Assembly: GCA_002082585.1 (NCBI GenBank)
Contig: CP020563.1
Location: forward strand, 2,846,001 to 2,910,000
DNA from: Kitasatospora albolonga
GTDB taxonomy: Bacteria > Actinomycetota > Actinomycetes > Streptomycetales > Streptomycetaceae
Direction: 5' to 3'
DNA length: 64,000 nucleotides
Shown here piece by piece: positions 7,874 through 15,050 of this stretch. The position numbers were made by a program, and so were the translations under genes. Below the pieces are notes generated by a model that did no database searches, was not told where the DNA came from, and saw nothing but the letters and a program-made list of their open reading frames with translations. Numbering within the stretch: position 1 is the stretch's first letter; each line of letters starts with the position of its first letter.

Positions 7874-8896
7874 GTGTCGAGAGCAAGGGTGGCACGGCGG
7901 ATCGCGGCGGGCGCGGCTTACGGCGGTGGCAGCATCGGACTGATCGGTGCGGCGGCCGTCGGCGTGTTCCTGGCGGAGGTCCAGCTCGCGAAGAGGCAGG
8001 TGGGCGGCGGTACGGCACCGGTTCCGCCGAGCGCGGACGGACGGTACGGGGTGGCGTTCGCCGGTCCGAACGATCCGCTGCGGCTCGGGATGCTCGGGGA
8101 TTCGACGGCGGCGGGCCAAGGGGTGCGGCGGGCCGGGCAGACCCCGGGCGCGCTGCTCGCCTCGGGGCTCGCGGCGGTGGCCGAGCGGCCGGTGGACCTG
8201 CGGAACGTGGCCCTGCCGGGGGCCCGGTCGGACGATCTGGAGCGGCAGGTCTCGCTGCTGCTCGCGGACCCGGCCCGCACCCCGGACGTCTGCGTGATCA
8301 TGATCGGGGCGAACGACGTCACCCACCGGATGCCCGCCACCCAGTCGGTGCGCTGTCTGACGACGGCGGTGCGCAGGCTGCGGACGGCGGGGGCGGAGGT
8401 GGTCGTGGGGACCTGCCCGGACCTGGGCACGATCGAGCCGGTCTACCAGCCGCTGCGCTGGCTGGCCCGGCGGGTGAGCCGTCAGCTGGCGGCGGCGCAG
8501 ACGATCGGTGCGGTGGAGCAGGGCGGGCGCACGGTGTCGCTGGGCGACCTGCTGGGCCCGGAGTTCGCGGCGAACCCGCGCGAGCTGTTCGGGCCGGACA
8601 ACTACCACCCCTCCGCCGAGGGGTACGCGACGGCGGCGATGGCGGTGCTGCCCACGCTCTGCGCGGTGCTGGGCCTGTGGCCGGAGTCGGACCGGCTGGA
8701 CGGCTCGCGCCGTGAGGACATCCTGCCGGTGGCCAAGGCGGCCTCCCAGGCGGCCCGCGAGGCCGGTACGGAGGTCACGGGGGCCCGCGCCCCCTGGGCC
8801 CTGCTCAAGCACCGCAGGCGGCGGCGCCTGCCCGCCTCCACGGAGACGGAACCGGCCCCGCACGCCCACCCGGACGCGGCGCACGGTCATATGTAG
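7874..8896 (+). CDS. SGNH/GDSL hydrolase, membrane anchored
   Basis: A 340-aa protein from GTG 7874, with AGGAGGT ten bases upstream; a GTG at 7862 is too close to that site. Residues about 13-36 form an N-terminal hydrophobic anchor (GGGSIGLIGAAAVGVFLAEV). The catalytic blocks follow in order: GMLGDSTAAGQGV (nucleophile Ser), VALPGARSDDL, IMIGANDVT (oxyanion Asn) and GPDNYHPSAEGYA (Asp/His). It probably acts as an esterase or lipase-like enzyme outside the membrane; the substrate is unknown. A basic and His-rich tail ends the protein. It is monocistronic, with a strong hairpin 39 bp downstream. Confidence 0.85.
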   Translation: MSRARVARRIAAGAAYGGGSIGLIGAAAVGVFLAEVQLAKRQVGGGTAPVPPSADGRYGVAFAGPNDPLRLGMLGDSTAAGQGVRRAGQTPGALLASGLAAVAERPVDLRNVALPGARSDDLERQVSLLLADPARTPDVCVIMIGANDVTHRMPATQSVRCLTTAVRRLRTAGAEVVVGTCPDLGTIEPVYQPLRWLARRVSRQLAAAQTIGAVEQGGRTVSLGDLLGPEFAANPRELFGPDNYHPSAEGYATAAMAVLPTLCAVLGLWPESDRLDGSRREDILPVAKAASQAAREAGTEVTGARAPWALLKHRRRRRLPASTETEPAPHAHPDAAHGHM

Positions 8897-8934
8897 GCGT
8901 ACAGCTCCCGGGTCCCCGGCCTCGCGCACAGTCC

Positions 8935-8970
8935 CCGGGTCCCCGACCCCACCTGGGGCCGGGGACCCGG
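8935..8970 (+). terminator. Intrinsic terminator after the SGNH hydrolase gene
   Basis: A perfect 11-bp stem (CCGGGTCCCCG at 8935-8945 with 8960-8970) encloses a second inner CCCC/GGGG pairing. No U-tract follows. Confidence 0.6.
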
Positions 8971-9052
8971 CTGGCCGACGGCTGAACGGGACCGAGAGCG
9001 ACCGAGCGGACCCGGCAAGCGCACCGCCCGAGCCCTCCGCCCCAGCACCCTG

Positions 9053-9066
9053 AGCAAGCGCTTAGA
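9053..9066. promoter_or_regulatory. Candidate TetR-type operator upstream of the thiolase gene
   Basis: The perfect octamer palindrome AAGCGCTT (9056-9063) in the context GCAAGCGCTTAG lies about 115 bp before the thiolase start. CAAGCGCTTG-like sites are bound by several actinobacterial TetR regulators of fatty-acid degradation. The assignment is inference from the motif only. Confidence 0.3.
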
Positions 9067-9176
9067 AAAGAGTCCCTCATCACACGGCCTGCCGGGTGAC
9101 CCGGGCGATACGCCCGGGTAGCTTCCAGGGGAGTTCCCTCGTCCACCCAGCTTTCCAGCCCTCATGGAGCCGCGTG

Positions 9177-10397
9177 ATGCCCGAAGCCGTGATCGTCTCT
9201 GCCGCCCGTTCGCCGATCGGCCGCGCCTTCAAGGGGTCCCTCAAGGACCTGCGCGCGGACGACCTGACCGCCACGATCATCCAGACCGCGCTGGCCAAGG
9301 TTCCCGAGCTGGACCCGAAGGACATCGACGACCTGATGCTGGGCTGCGGTCTGCCCGGGGGCGAGCAGGGCAACAACCTGGGCCGCATCATCGCCGTACA
9401 GATGGGGATGGACCACCTTCCCGGCTGTACGGTCACCCGCTACTGCTCCTCCTCCCTCCAGACCAGCCGGATGGCGCTGCACGCGATCAAGGCGGGCGAG
9501 GGCGACGTCTTCATCTCGGCGGGCGTCGAGATGGTGTCCCGCTTCACCAAGGGCAACTCCGACAGCCTCCCGGACACGCACAACCCGTTCTTCGCCGAGG
9601 CCGAGGCCCGTACCGCCGCTCGTGCCGAGGAGTCCGGCGCGGGCTGGCACGACCCGCGTGAGGACGGCCTCGTCCCGGACGCGTACATCTCGATGGGGCA
9701 GACGGCGGAGAACCTGGCCCGCGCCAAGGGCGTGACCCGCCAGGACATGGACGAGTTCGGCGTACGGTCGCAGAACCTCGCCGAGGAAGCCCTGAAGAAC
9801 GGCTTCTGGGAGCGGGAGATCACCCCGGTCACCACCCCCGACGGCACGGTCGTCGCCAAGGACGACGGCCCCCGCGCGGGCGTCACCCTGGAGGGCGTGC
9901 AGGGCCTGAAGCCGGTCTTCCGCCCCGACGGCCTGGTCACCGCGGGCAACTGCTGCCCGCTCAACGACGGCGCCGCCGCCCTGGTGATCATGTCCGACAC
10001 CAAGGCGCGGGAGCTGGGCCTGACCCCGCTGGCCCGGATCGTCTCCACCGGTGTCTCCGGCCTCTCCCCCGAGATCATGGGGTACGGCCCGGTCGAGGCC
10101 AGCAAGCAGGCGCTGAAGCGGGCGGGCCTGACGATCGGCGACATCGACCTCGCCGAGATCAACGAGGCGTTCGCCGCCCAGGTCATCCCCTCCTACCGGG
10201 ACCTCGGCCTGCCGCTGGAGAAGGTCAACGTCAACGGCGGCGCGATCGCGGTCGGCCACCCCTTCGGCATGACGGGCGCCCGCATCACGGGCACGCTGAT
10301 CAACAGCCTCCAGTTCCACGACAAGCAGTTCGGTCTGGAGACGATGTGCGTGGGCGGCGGCCAGGGCATGGCGATGGTGATCGAGCGGCTGAGCTGA
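9177..10397 (+). CDS. Acetyl-CoA C-acetyltransferase (thiolase)
   Basis: A 406-aa thiolase. ATG 9177 is chosen (GGAG eight bases before it), although GTG 9174 directly precedes. Cys90 in [11 protein letters not shown] is the acyl-accepting nucleophile, His361 lies in [10 protein letters not shown] and Cys391 in [18 protein letters not shown] is the thiolase signature. The length fits the degradative/acetoacetyl-CoA thiolase family. It catalyses reversible thiolysis of 3-ketoacyl-CoA, feeding beta-oxidation or acetoacetyl-CoA supply. It is a single gene with a hairpin downstream; a palindromic AAGCGCTT site upstream may control it. Confidence 0.92.
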   Translation: MPEAVIVSAARSPIGRAFKGSLKDLRADDLTATIIQTALAKVPELDPKDIDDLMLGCGLPGGEQGNNLGRIIAVQMGMDHLPGCTVTRYCSSSLQTSRMALHAIKAGEGDVFISAGVEMVSRFTKGNSDSLPDTHNPFFAEAEARTAARAEESGAGWHDPREDGLVPDAYISMGQTAENLARAKGVTRQDMDEFGVRSQNLAEEALKNGFWEREITPVTTPDGTVVAKDDGPRAGVTLEGVQGLKPVFRPDGLVTAGNCCPLNDGAAALVIMSDTKARELGLTPLARIVSTGVSGLSPEIMGYGPVEASKQALKRAGLTIGDIDLAEINEAFAAQVIPSYRDLGLPLEKVNVNGGAIAVGHPFGMTGARITGTLINSLQFHDKQFGLETMCVGGGQGMAMVIERLS

Positions 10398-10545
10398 GCC
10401 GCAGCGGAGGGCAGGGGTCGCGCGAGGTGCGAGTGCGGCACCTGCCCGCAGCGGAGGCGAGGCTCAGCGCCACCACCAGCACGGGCGGTAGGGGTTCCCT
10501 CACTGCCCCGGATCTGAATCCGCCCGAGCCCCGACCGTGACCGAA

Positions 10546-10580
10546 TCTCCCCCAGGATGTGATCTGCGTCCCGGGGGAGA
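10546..10580 (+). terminator. Hairpin downstream of the thiolase gene
   Basis: TCTCCCCC (10546-10553) pairs perfectly with GGGGGAGA (10573-10580), with further partial pairing inside the 19-nt loop. The rest of 10398-10729 holds no gene. An AT-richer stretch at 10600-10729 with a GTGACG/TATGGG pair (18-bp spacing, about 10644-10673) may carry the promoter of the next gene. Confidence 0.45.
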
Positions 10581-10729
10581 GTCGTTTCCGCAGGTCACCG
10601 CAGTTATGGGGGTAAACCCAGGACCGAAAGACCTGTCCAATTCGTGACGTAATGCACTGACAGCCGGTATGGGTAGAGGCCAAGCTGATGTAGGAAGTCG
10701 GGGGTATCGATTGAAACCGGGAGTTGTCA

Positions 10730-11626
10730 GTGAGCGCCATGTCATTTGCCCTGTTGCTGACCACCGCCGCTGCCACGGCCGTCGGCGCCGCCGCGCTGCA
10801 TGCCGCTCACGGGCTGCGCAGGCAGGTCGCTGGCCTGCGCACGGAGCTGGCCGAGAGCCGCGCTCCCGGTGCGTCGGTGCCACCGCAGAGCCGTAGCACC
10901 GCCACCCCCGCCGAGGAGATACGCGCGGCCGTGGCCGAGGCGCTGGCCGAGGAGCGGGAGCGGGAGCTGGCCGAGGCGCGCGCCTTCTGGGCCGCCCAGG
11001 AGGCCCGTGACGCGGCGGACGCGCCGTCCCTGCTGGGCGGGGCGCCGGGGCTCGGCGACGACGTCCCGTTCTACCTCCCCCGTCAGGCCGACTTCGCCGG
11101 TCTGGAGTCGCTGGACCTCGAGGCGGCCGAGGCGATGGAGGAGCTGGCCGAGCTGAGCGAGCGGACGCTGGCGGAGCACGAGGCCGGTGAGTACGCCGGT
11201 GAGTTCACCGACCTTCCGGAGCTGCCGGAGATCGCGGAGTTCCCCGAGGACTCCCCCGAGCTGGCCGCGGCCCGCCGCCGCCACCCCTCGCACCCGGACT
11301 TCGTCCCCGTACAGACGCCGGTGGTCACCGACCACGAGCGCACCGTGAGCCGGCTGGAGGAGCTGGCCGACCTGGCCACCGAGCTCACCGACGTGCGGCC
11401 GGGCCCGCTGGGGACGCTCGATGTGTACGTGTTCGCCGACGGCACCACGCTCTGTATGACCCCCGGCCACCGTGAGACGGCCGAACGGCTCGCGGACGCG
11501 CTGCGGGCGGGCCGGCAGCCGGTGCTGCTGGGCGGTTCGGGCGTCTCGGGCGCCTACGCCCTGACCTTCTCCTGCGGCGAGGAGAACGTCTACATCCTCG
11601 CGGACCGGGTCATCGCCTCGTTCTGA
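10730..11626 (+). CDS. Membrane-anchored hypothetical protein, Glu-rich
   Basis: A 298-aa protein from GTG 10730 with GGGAG six bases upstream. Residues 4-23 (MSFALLLTTAAATAVGAAAL) form one N-terminal membrane helix. Residues 60-90 are a charged helix (EEIRAAVAEALAEERERELA), the middle is very acidic (many Leu/Glu/Asp-Leu-Pro repeats), and residues about 205-298 form a conserved-looking globular end (LADLATELTDVRPGPLGTLD; then GGSGVSGAYALTFSCGEENV). No domain is recognised. The acidic repeat and single anchor suggest a scaffold or envelope-associated protein. It is convergent with the small gene at 11658. Confidence 0.75.
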   Translation: MSAMSFALLLTTAAATAVGAAALHAAHGLRRQVAGLRTELAESRAPGASVPPQSRSTATPAEEIRAAVAEALAEERERELAEARAFWAAQEARDAADAPSLLGGAPGLGDDVPFYLPRQADFAGLESLDLEAAEAMEELAELSERTLAEHEAGEYAGEFTDLPELPEIAEFPEDSPELAAARRRHPSHPDFVPVQTPVVTDHERTVSRLEELADLATELTDVRPGPLGTLDVYVFADGTTLCMTPGHRETAERLADALRAGRQPVLLGGSGVSGAYALTFSCGEENVYILADRVIASF

Positions 11627-11657
11627 CCGGACACCATGTCCCCGGGCGCGGGCCCGG

Positions 11658-11975
11658 CTACGCGAAAGCCCGCGCCGACGCCTCCTCGACGTACCGCACG
11701 GCCTCGTCCAGCTCTCCGGACGGGGCCGTTACCAGTGCCAGGGCCAGGTCCCGCCCGACGACGGCGAGCTGGTCGCCCACGGCGAACATCCCGGCGTCCG
11801 GCAGCACCCGCGGCTCCGTTCCCGGGCTCTCCAGGCGCTGGGCCCGTACGGCGAGTTCACGGGCGGCGGCCAGCGCCTCGGCGGCCGCGCCGCGCTGGAG
11901 GCGGCTCTGCGGGGCCGACCGCAGCCGGTCGGCGAATCGGTCCACGGCCAGGATCAGGGGCGTCGTATCGAGCAC
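11658..11975 (-). CDS. Small helical hypothetical protein
   Basis: A 105-aa soluble protein, MLDTTPLILAVDRFADRLRS at the N-terminus, mostly alpha-helical, without cysteine. The ending (LDEAVRYVEEASARAFA) is also helical. The GC3 pattern and a gene-sized open frame between convergent and divergent neighbours support it; no function is recognised. Alternative: none of the other frames has comparable codon bias. Confidence 0.6.
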   Translation of the reverse strand: MLDTTPLILAVDRFADRLRSAPQSRLQRGAAAEALAAARELAVRAQRLESPGTEPRVLPDAGMFAVGDQLAVVGRDLALALVTAPSGELDEAVRYVEEASARAFA

Positions 11976-12035
11976 CCGCCGACCCTACGCGCCCGTGCCG
12001 CCGGGCCGCCACGCGCGCACCGCCCCCGGACACGA

Positions 12036-12076
12036 CGGAAGGGCCCCGCAGGCGCGATGCCCGCGGGGCCCTTCCG
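12036..12076. terminator. Strong hairpin terminator downstream of the Bax-inhibitor-like gene
   Basis: A perfect 14-bp stem (CGGAAGGGCCCCGC at 12036-12049 with 12063-12076) with additional pairing in the loop. It serves the minus-strand gene ending at 12174 and possibly insulates the 11658-11975 gene. Confidence 0.65.
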
Positions 12077-12173
12077 ATGGTGCTCGGGGCGCTCGAGCCC
12101 CTCGCTTCAACCAGTCGCCTCAGCCGGTCGTCCGCTTCAGCCGGTCGTCCCGGCCGTCGGCTCAGCCGTCGGC

Positions 12174-13070
12174 TCAGTCGTCACCCTGGAGGATGGCGAC
12201 CAGGCGCAGCATCTCGATGTAGATCCACACCAGGGTCACGGTCAGGCCGAAGGCGGCCAGCCATGCCTCCTCGCGCGGGGCGCCGTACGCAATGCCGTCC
12301 TCGACCTGCTTGAAGTTGAGGGCGAGGATGCACGCGCCGATCACGATGGCCACGATGCCGAAGATGATGCCGAGCGTGCCGCTGCGGAAGCCGAGGCCGT
12401 CACCGCCGCCGAAGACGGCGAACAGCATGTTGACCATCATCAGCAGCATGAAGCCGATGGCGGCGGCCATCACGAAGCCGTAGAAGCGGCGCGTGACGCG
12501 GATCAGACCCGTGCGGTAGGCGATCAGCACACCGGCGAAGACCGCCATCGTGCCGAGCACCGCCTGCATCGCGGCGCCGGGGGCCACGTAGACGCTGACG
12601 ATGTTGCTGACGATGCCGAGGAAGACACCCTCGAAGGCGGCGTACAGCAGGATCAGCGGCGGCGAGGGCCGGCGCTTGAACGAGTTCACCAGCGACAGCA
12701 CGAAGCCGATGATCGCGGCACCGATGGCGACGCCGTAGGCGGTGCCCAGGTTCGCCTGGTCGACCGGCATGATCCACCACGCGGCGGCGGCGGCCACGAC
12801 CACCAGGCCGAGCGTCATCGCCGTACGCGTCACCACGTCGTCGATGGTCATCGCGTCGGTGCGCGCGGGCGCCGGGGCGCCGGGCTGGCCCTGCTGTGCG
12901 TACGGGTTGGTCGCGTACGGGTTGGTGGCGTACGGGTTAGCGGCGGTGCCCTGCGCGTACGGGTTGGCCCCTGTCGCGGCGGCCCCGGCCTGCGGCGCCG
13001 CGTTGAAGCCCGCGTGGCCGTTGTCGCGGCTGAACCCCCGTCGCGAGAAGACCGGGTTGCTGCTCCTCAT
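12174..13070 (-). CDS. Bax inhibitor-1/YccA family membrane protein
   Basis: A 298-aa protein from ATG 13070, with GGAGGAG just upstream. Residues 1-85 form a disordered, Asn-Pro-Tyr-Ala repeat-containing N-terminus (four NPYA units at 35-57). Then follow about seven transmembrane helices, starting at TLGLVVVAAAAAWWIM and ending with LVWIYIEMLRLVAIL, the typical BI-1/YccA fold (TMBIM superfamily). Members are proposed to be pH-sensitive calcium leak channels or stress factors; the bacterial role is not settled. It is monocistronic, lies immediately next to bldA on the same strand, and ends at a strong hairpin. Confidence 0.88.
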   Translation of the reverse strand: MRSSNPVFSRRGFSRDNGHAGFNAAPQAGAAATGANPYAQGTAANPYATNPYATNPYAQQGQPGAPAPARTDAMTIDDVVTRTAMTLGLVVVAAAAAWWIMPVDQANLGTAYGVAIGAAIIGFVLSLVNSFKRRPSPPLILLYAAFEGVFLGIVSNIVSVYVAPGAAMQAVLGTMAVFAGVLIAYRTGLIRVTRRFYGFVMAAAIGFMLLMMVNMLFAVFGGGDGLGFRSGTLGIIFGIVAIVIGACILALNFKQVEDGIAYGAPREEAWLAAFGLTVTLVWIYIEMLRLVAILQGDD

Positions 13071-13304
13071 CTCACTCCTCCATGGCCACACTGCGTGGCC
13101 TCGCGACAAGAGTAATGGGTAGGCAAAAGAATCACCCTAGTGCCAGGGGAGGATCTTTATCACCGCCGACCGCACGGGCCTGCGGAGACCGGGTCCCGCC
13201 GGGGGTCGGCGGCCCGTCGGGACAAGGCCACCGGGAGGGGCCGTCCGGGTCATCGCCCGCACCGCCTGCGGCCTGTTATGCCCGGTCACCCGCCGTGAGG
13301 TGCG

Positions 13305-13390
13305 TGGTGCCCGGAGCCGGACTCGAACCGGCACGCCCCCGAGGGGCAGCGAGGTTTAAGCTCGCCGTGTCTACGTTCCACCATCCGGGC
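13305..13390 (-). tRNA. bldA: tRNA-Leu, anticodon UAA (bldA)
   Basis: On the minus strand the gene begins GCCCGGATGGTGG and ends TCCGGGCACCA: the 7-bp acceptor stem pairs perfectly, the discriminator is A and CCA is encoded (13305-13307). The anticodon arm is GCGAGCTTAAACCTCGC, giving anticodon UAA that reads UUA. A class II variable arm (GCCCCTCGGGGGC region) and T arm GCCGGTTCGAGTCCGGC are present. In Streptomyces this tRNA is BldA, which controls morphological development and antibiotic production by limiting translation of TTA-containing genes. One such gene occurs in this same window (2123-2590). Confidence 0.95.
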
Positions 13391-13982
13391 GTGCCGCGCG
13401 GCTCCGCGTTGGCAACTGACCCTATCCGGGGGCGTCCCCCGATCAGCGGAACAGTGGCGCGATGTTGTCCTATTTTATTGACCGCTTGAGGGACCGTCAG
13501 CACATTCGCGCGGCCTCACCACGCGCCCGCACCGGATAGCGCCAGGCAGGAAGCCCGACGGGATTGACGGAAACTCGCCGCACCCGTACGGCCCAATCCG
13601 CCAGGCGCGCGCCACGCTTCGCCAGGGGGTCCGCCACCCTCGGGGGACAGGGCGCGGGCAGAGCGCCTTGTTCCGGGGCGCCGAGGGGCTGCGCCCCTTA
13701 CCGAGAGGCCGTCACCGTGGGTGACGGGGTCTGCCGGTGGATGACGTGTCGGGGTCGGTGTCATACCCGAGGAGGACGGTTCCACCCCTGTGATGCGACT
13801 CAAGAGGGCCCCGGGAACGGGCATCGGGAGTGACGCATCGTCCCGATCGGGACGTAACGATGGAGTAAGTCCCCGGGCAGCGCCGTCAGCGCCCGCCCCC
13901 AGCGCCTCATGTGCTGTCAGCACCCTGTGTGCCGTCCGCACCTCGTGTGCCCGTCCGCATCATCCGAACCAGGAGTGTCCCT
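13391..13982. other. Intergenic region: bldA promoter area and ABC gene leader
   Basis: No convincing gene. A minus-strand open frame over most of it has poor codon bias and low-complexity product. Just upstream of bldA (minus strand) are GGATAGGGT (candidate -10, about 13425-13433), a CGGGGGACGCCCCCG hairpin, and an unusually AT-rich patch (CAATAAAATAGG, about 13470-13482) that may belong to a second promoter. The right half has AT-richer stretches around 13855 that may hold the ABC operon promoter. Confidence 0.4.
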
Positions 13983-14753
13983 GTGACCACCACCCCCACC
14001 GTTCACCGCGCCACCGCGGTGGCTGCCCGCGCCACGGAGCTGTCGAAGGTCTACGGCGAGGGTGAGACGCAGGTCGTCGCCCTGGACCGGGTGACCGTGG
14101 ACTTCCCGCAGGGCGAGTTCACCGCGATCATGGGCCCCTCGGGCTCCGGCAAGTCGACGCTGATGCACTGCGTCGCCGGTCTCGACAGCTTCAGCAGCGG
14201 TTCGGTGCGCATCGGCGAGACCGAGCTGTCCACCCTGAAGGACAAGCAGCTCACCCAGTTGCGCCGGGACAAGATCGGCTTCATCTTCCAGGCGTTCAAC
14301 CTGCTGCCGACGCTCACCGCGCTGGAGAACATCACCCTGCCGATGGACATCGCGGGCCGGAAGCCCGACGCCGCGTGGCTCCAGAAGGTCATCGACATGG
14401 TGGGGCTCTCGGAGCGGCTCAAGCACCGGCCCACCGAGCTGTCCGGCGGTCAGCAGCAGCGCGTCGCCGTGGCCCGCGCCCTGGCCGCGCGGCCCGAGAT
14501 CATCTTCGGTGACGAGCCGACCGGGAACCTGGACTCGCGCTCCGGCGCCGAGGTCCTGGGCTTCCTGCGCAACTCGGTGCGCGAGCTCAACCAGACCGTG
14601 GTGATGGTGACCCACGACCCGGTGGCCGCCTCCTACGCGGACCGGGTGATCTTCCTCGCGGACGGCGCGGTCGTCGACCAGATGATGCACCCGACGGCCG
14701 ACGGCGTCCTCGACCGGATGAAGGCGTTCGACGCGAAGGGCCGCACGAGCTGA
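13983..14753 (+). CDS. ABC transporter ATP-binding protein (MacB/LolD type)
   Basis: A 256-aa ATPase from GTG 13983, with AGGAG eight bases upstream. Walker A GPSGSGKST, Q-loop GFIFQAFNLLPTLTALEN, signature LSGGQQQRVAVARAL, Walker B EIIFGDEPTGNLDS and switch MVTHD are all intact. The NLLPTLTALENI pattern is characteristic of ATPases that partner FtsX/MacB-type permeases, and such a permease follows 297 bp downstream. The pair probably drives lipid or peptide export or a cell-envelope mechanotransmission process rather than import, as no binding protein is present. Confidence 0.92.
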   Translation: MTTTPTVHRATAVAARATELSKVYGEGETQVVALDRVTVDFPQGEFTAIMGPSGSGKSTLMHCVAGLDSFSSGSVRIGETELSTLKDKQLTQLRRDKIGFIFQAFNLLPTLTALENITLPMDIAGRKPDAAWLQKVIDMVGLSERLKHRPTELSGGQQQRVAVARALAARPEIIFGDEPTGNLDSRSGAEVLGFLRNSVRELNQTVVMVTHDPVAASYADRVIFLADGAVVDQMMHPTADGVLDRMKAFDAKGRTS

Positions 14754-14769
14754 CACCGGCGGCGGCTCC

Positions 14770-14960
14770 GTACGGCTTCCGTACAGCTTTCCGTACGGCT
14801 TCCGTACGAGCCGACGCGGACGGCCGACGCGGACGGCCCCGGGCCACCGCGCCCGAGCCACCGTGCCCAGGCCACCGCGCCCGAGGCCATCGCGCCCGAG
14901 CCGCCCCGGCCTGCGTGCTCCGGCCACCGCGCCCGAGCCGCCCCGGGCCTGCGCGCCCCG
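14770..14960. repeat. Two short repeat families between the ABC genes
   Basis: First, three to four copies of TCCGTACGGCTTCCGTAC-like sequence (14767-14808), which can fold on itself. Then several copies of CCACCGCGCCCGAGCC (14844-14945). They separate an ATPase from its permease, where very short spacing is usual. No gene is seen here. Confidence 0.6.
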
Positions 14961-15050
14961 CGCCCCGGCCGTACCGCCACCGCGCCCGGCCGCCGTACCC
15001 GCGCGTCCCCGACCGACCCCCTTCCGGAACCCATCCCAGGACACACAGAC

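Noticed and set aside
7862..8896. GTG 7862 as start of the SGNH hydrolase
   Set aside because: The AGGAGG sequence is too close to this GTG; GTG 7874 has normal spacing and the family's usual N-terminus.
13516..13941. Minus-strand frame upstream of bldA
   Set aside because: No recognisable protein features, poor codon bias and low complexity; best read as intergenic.
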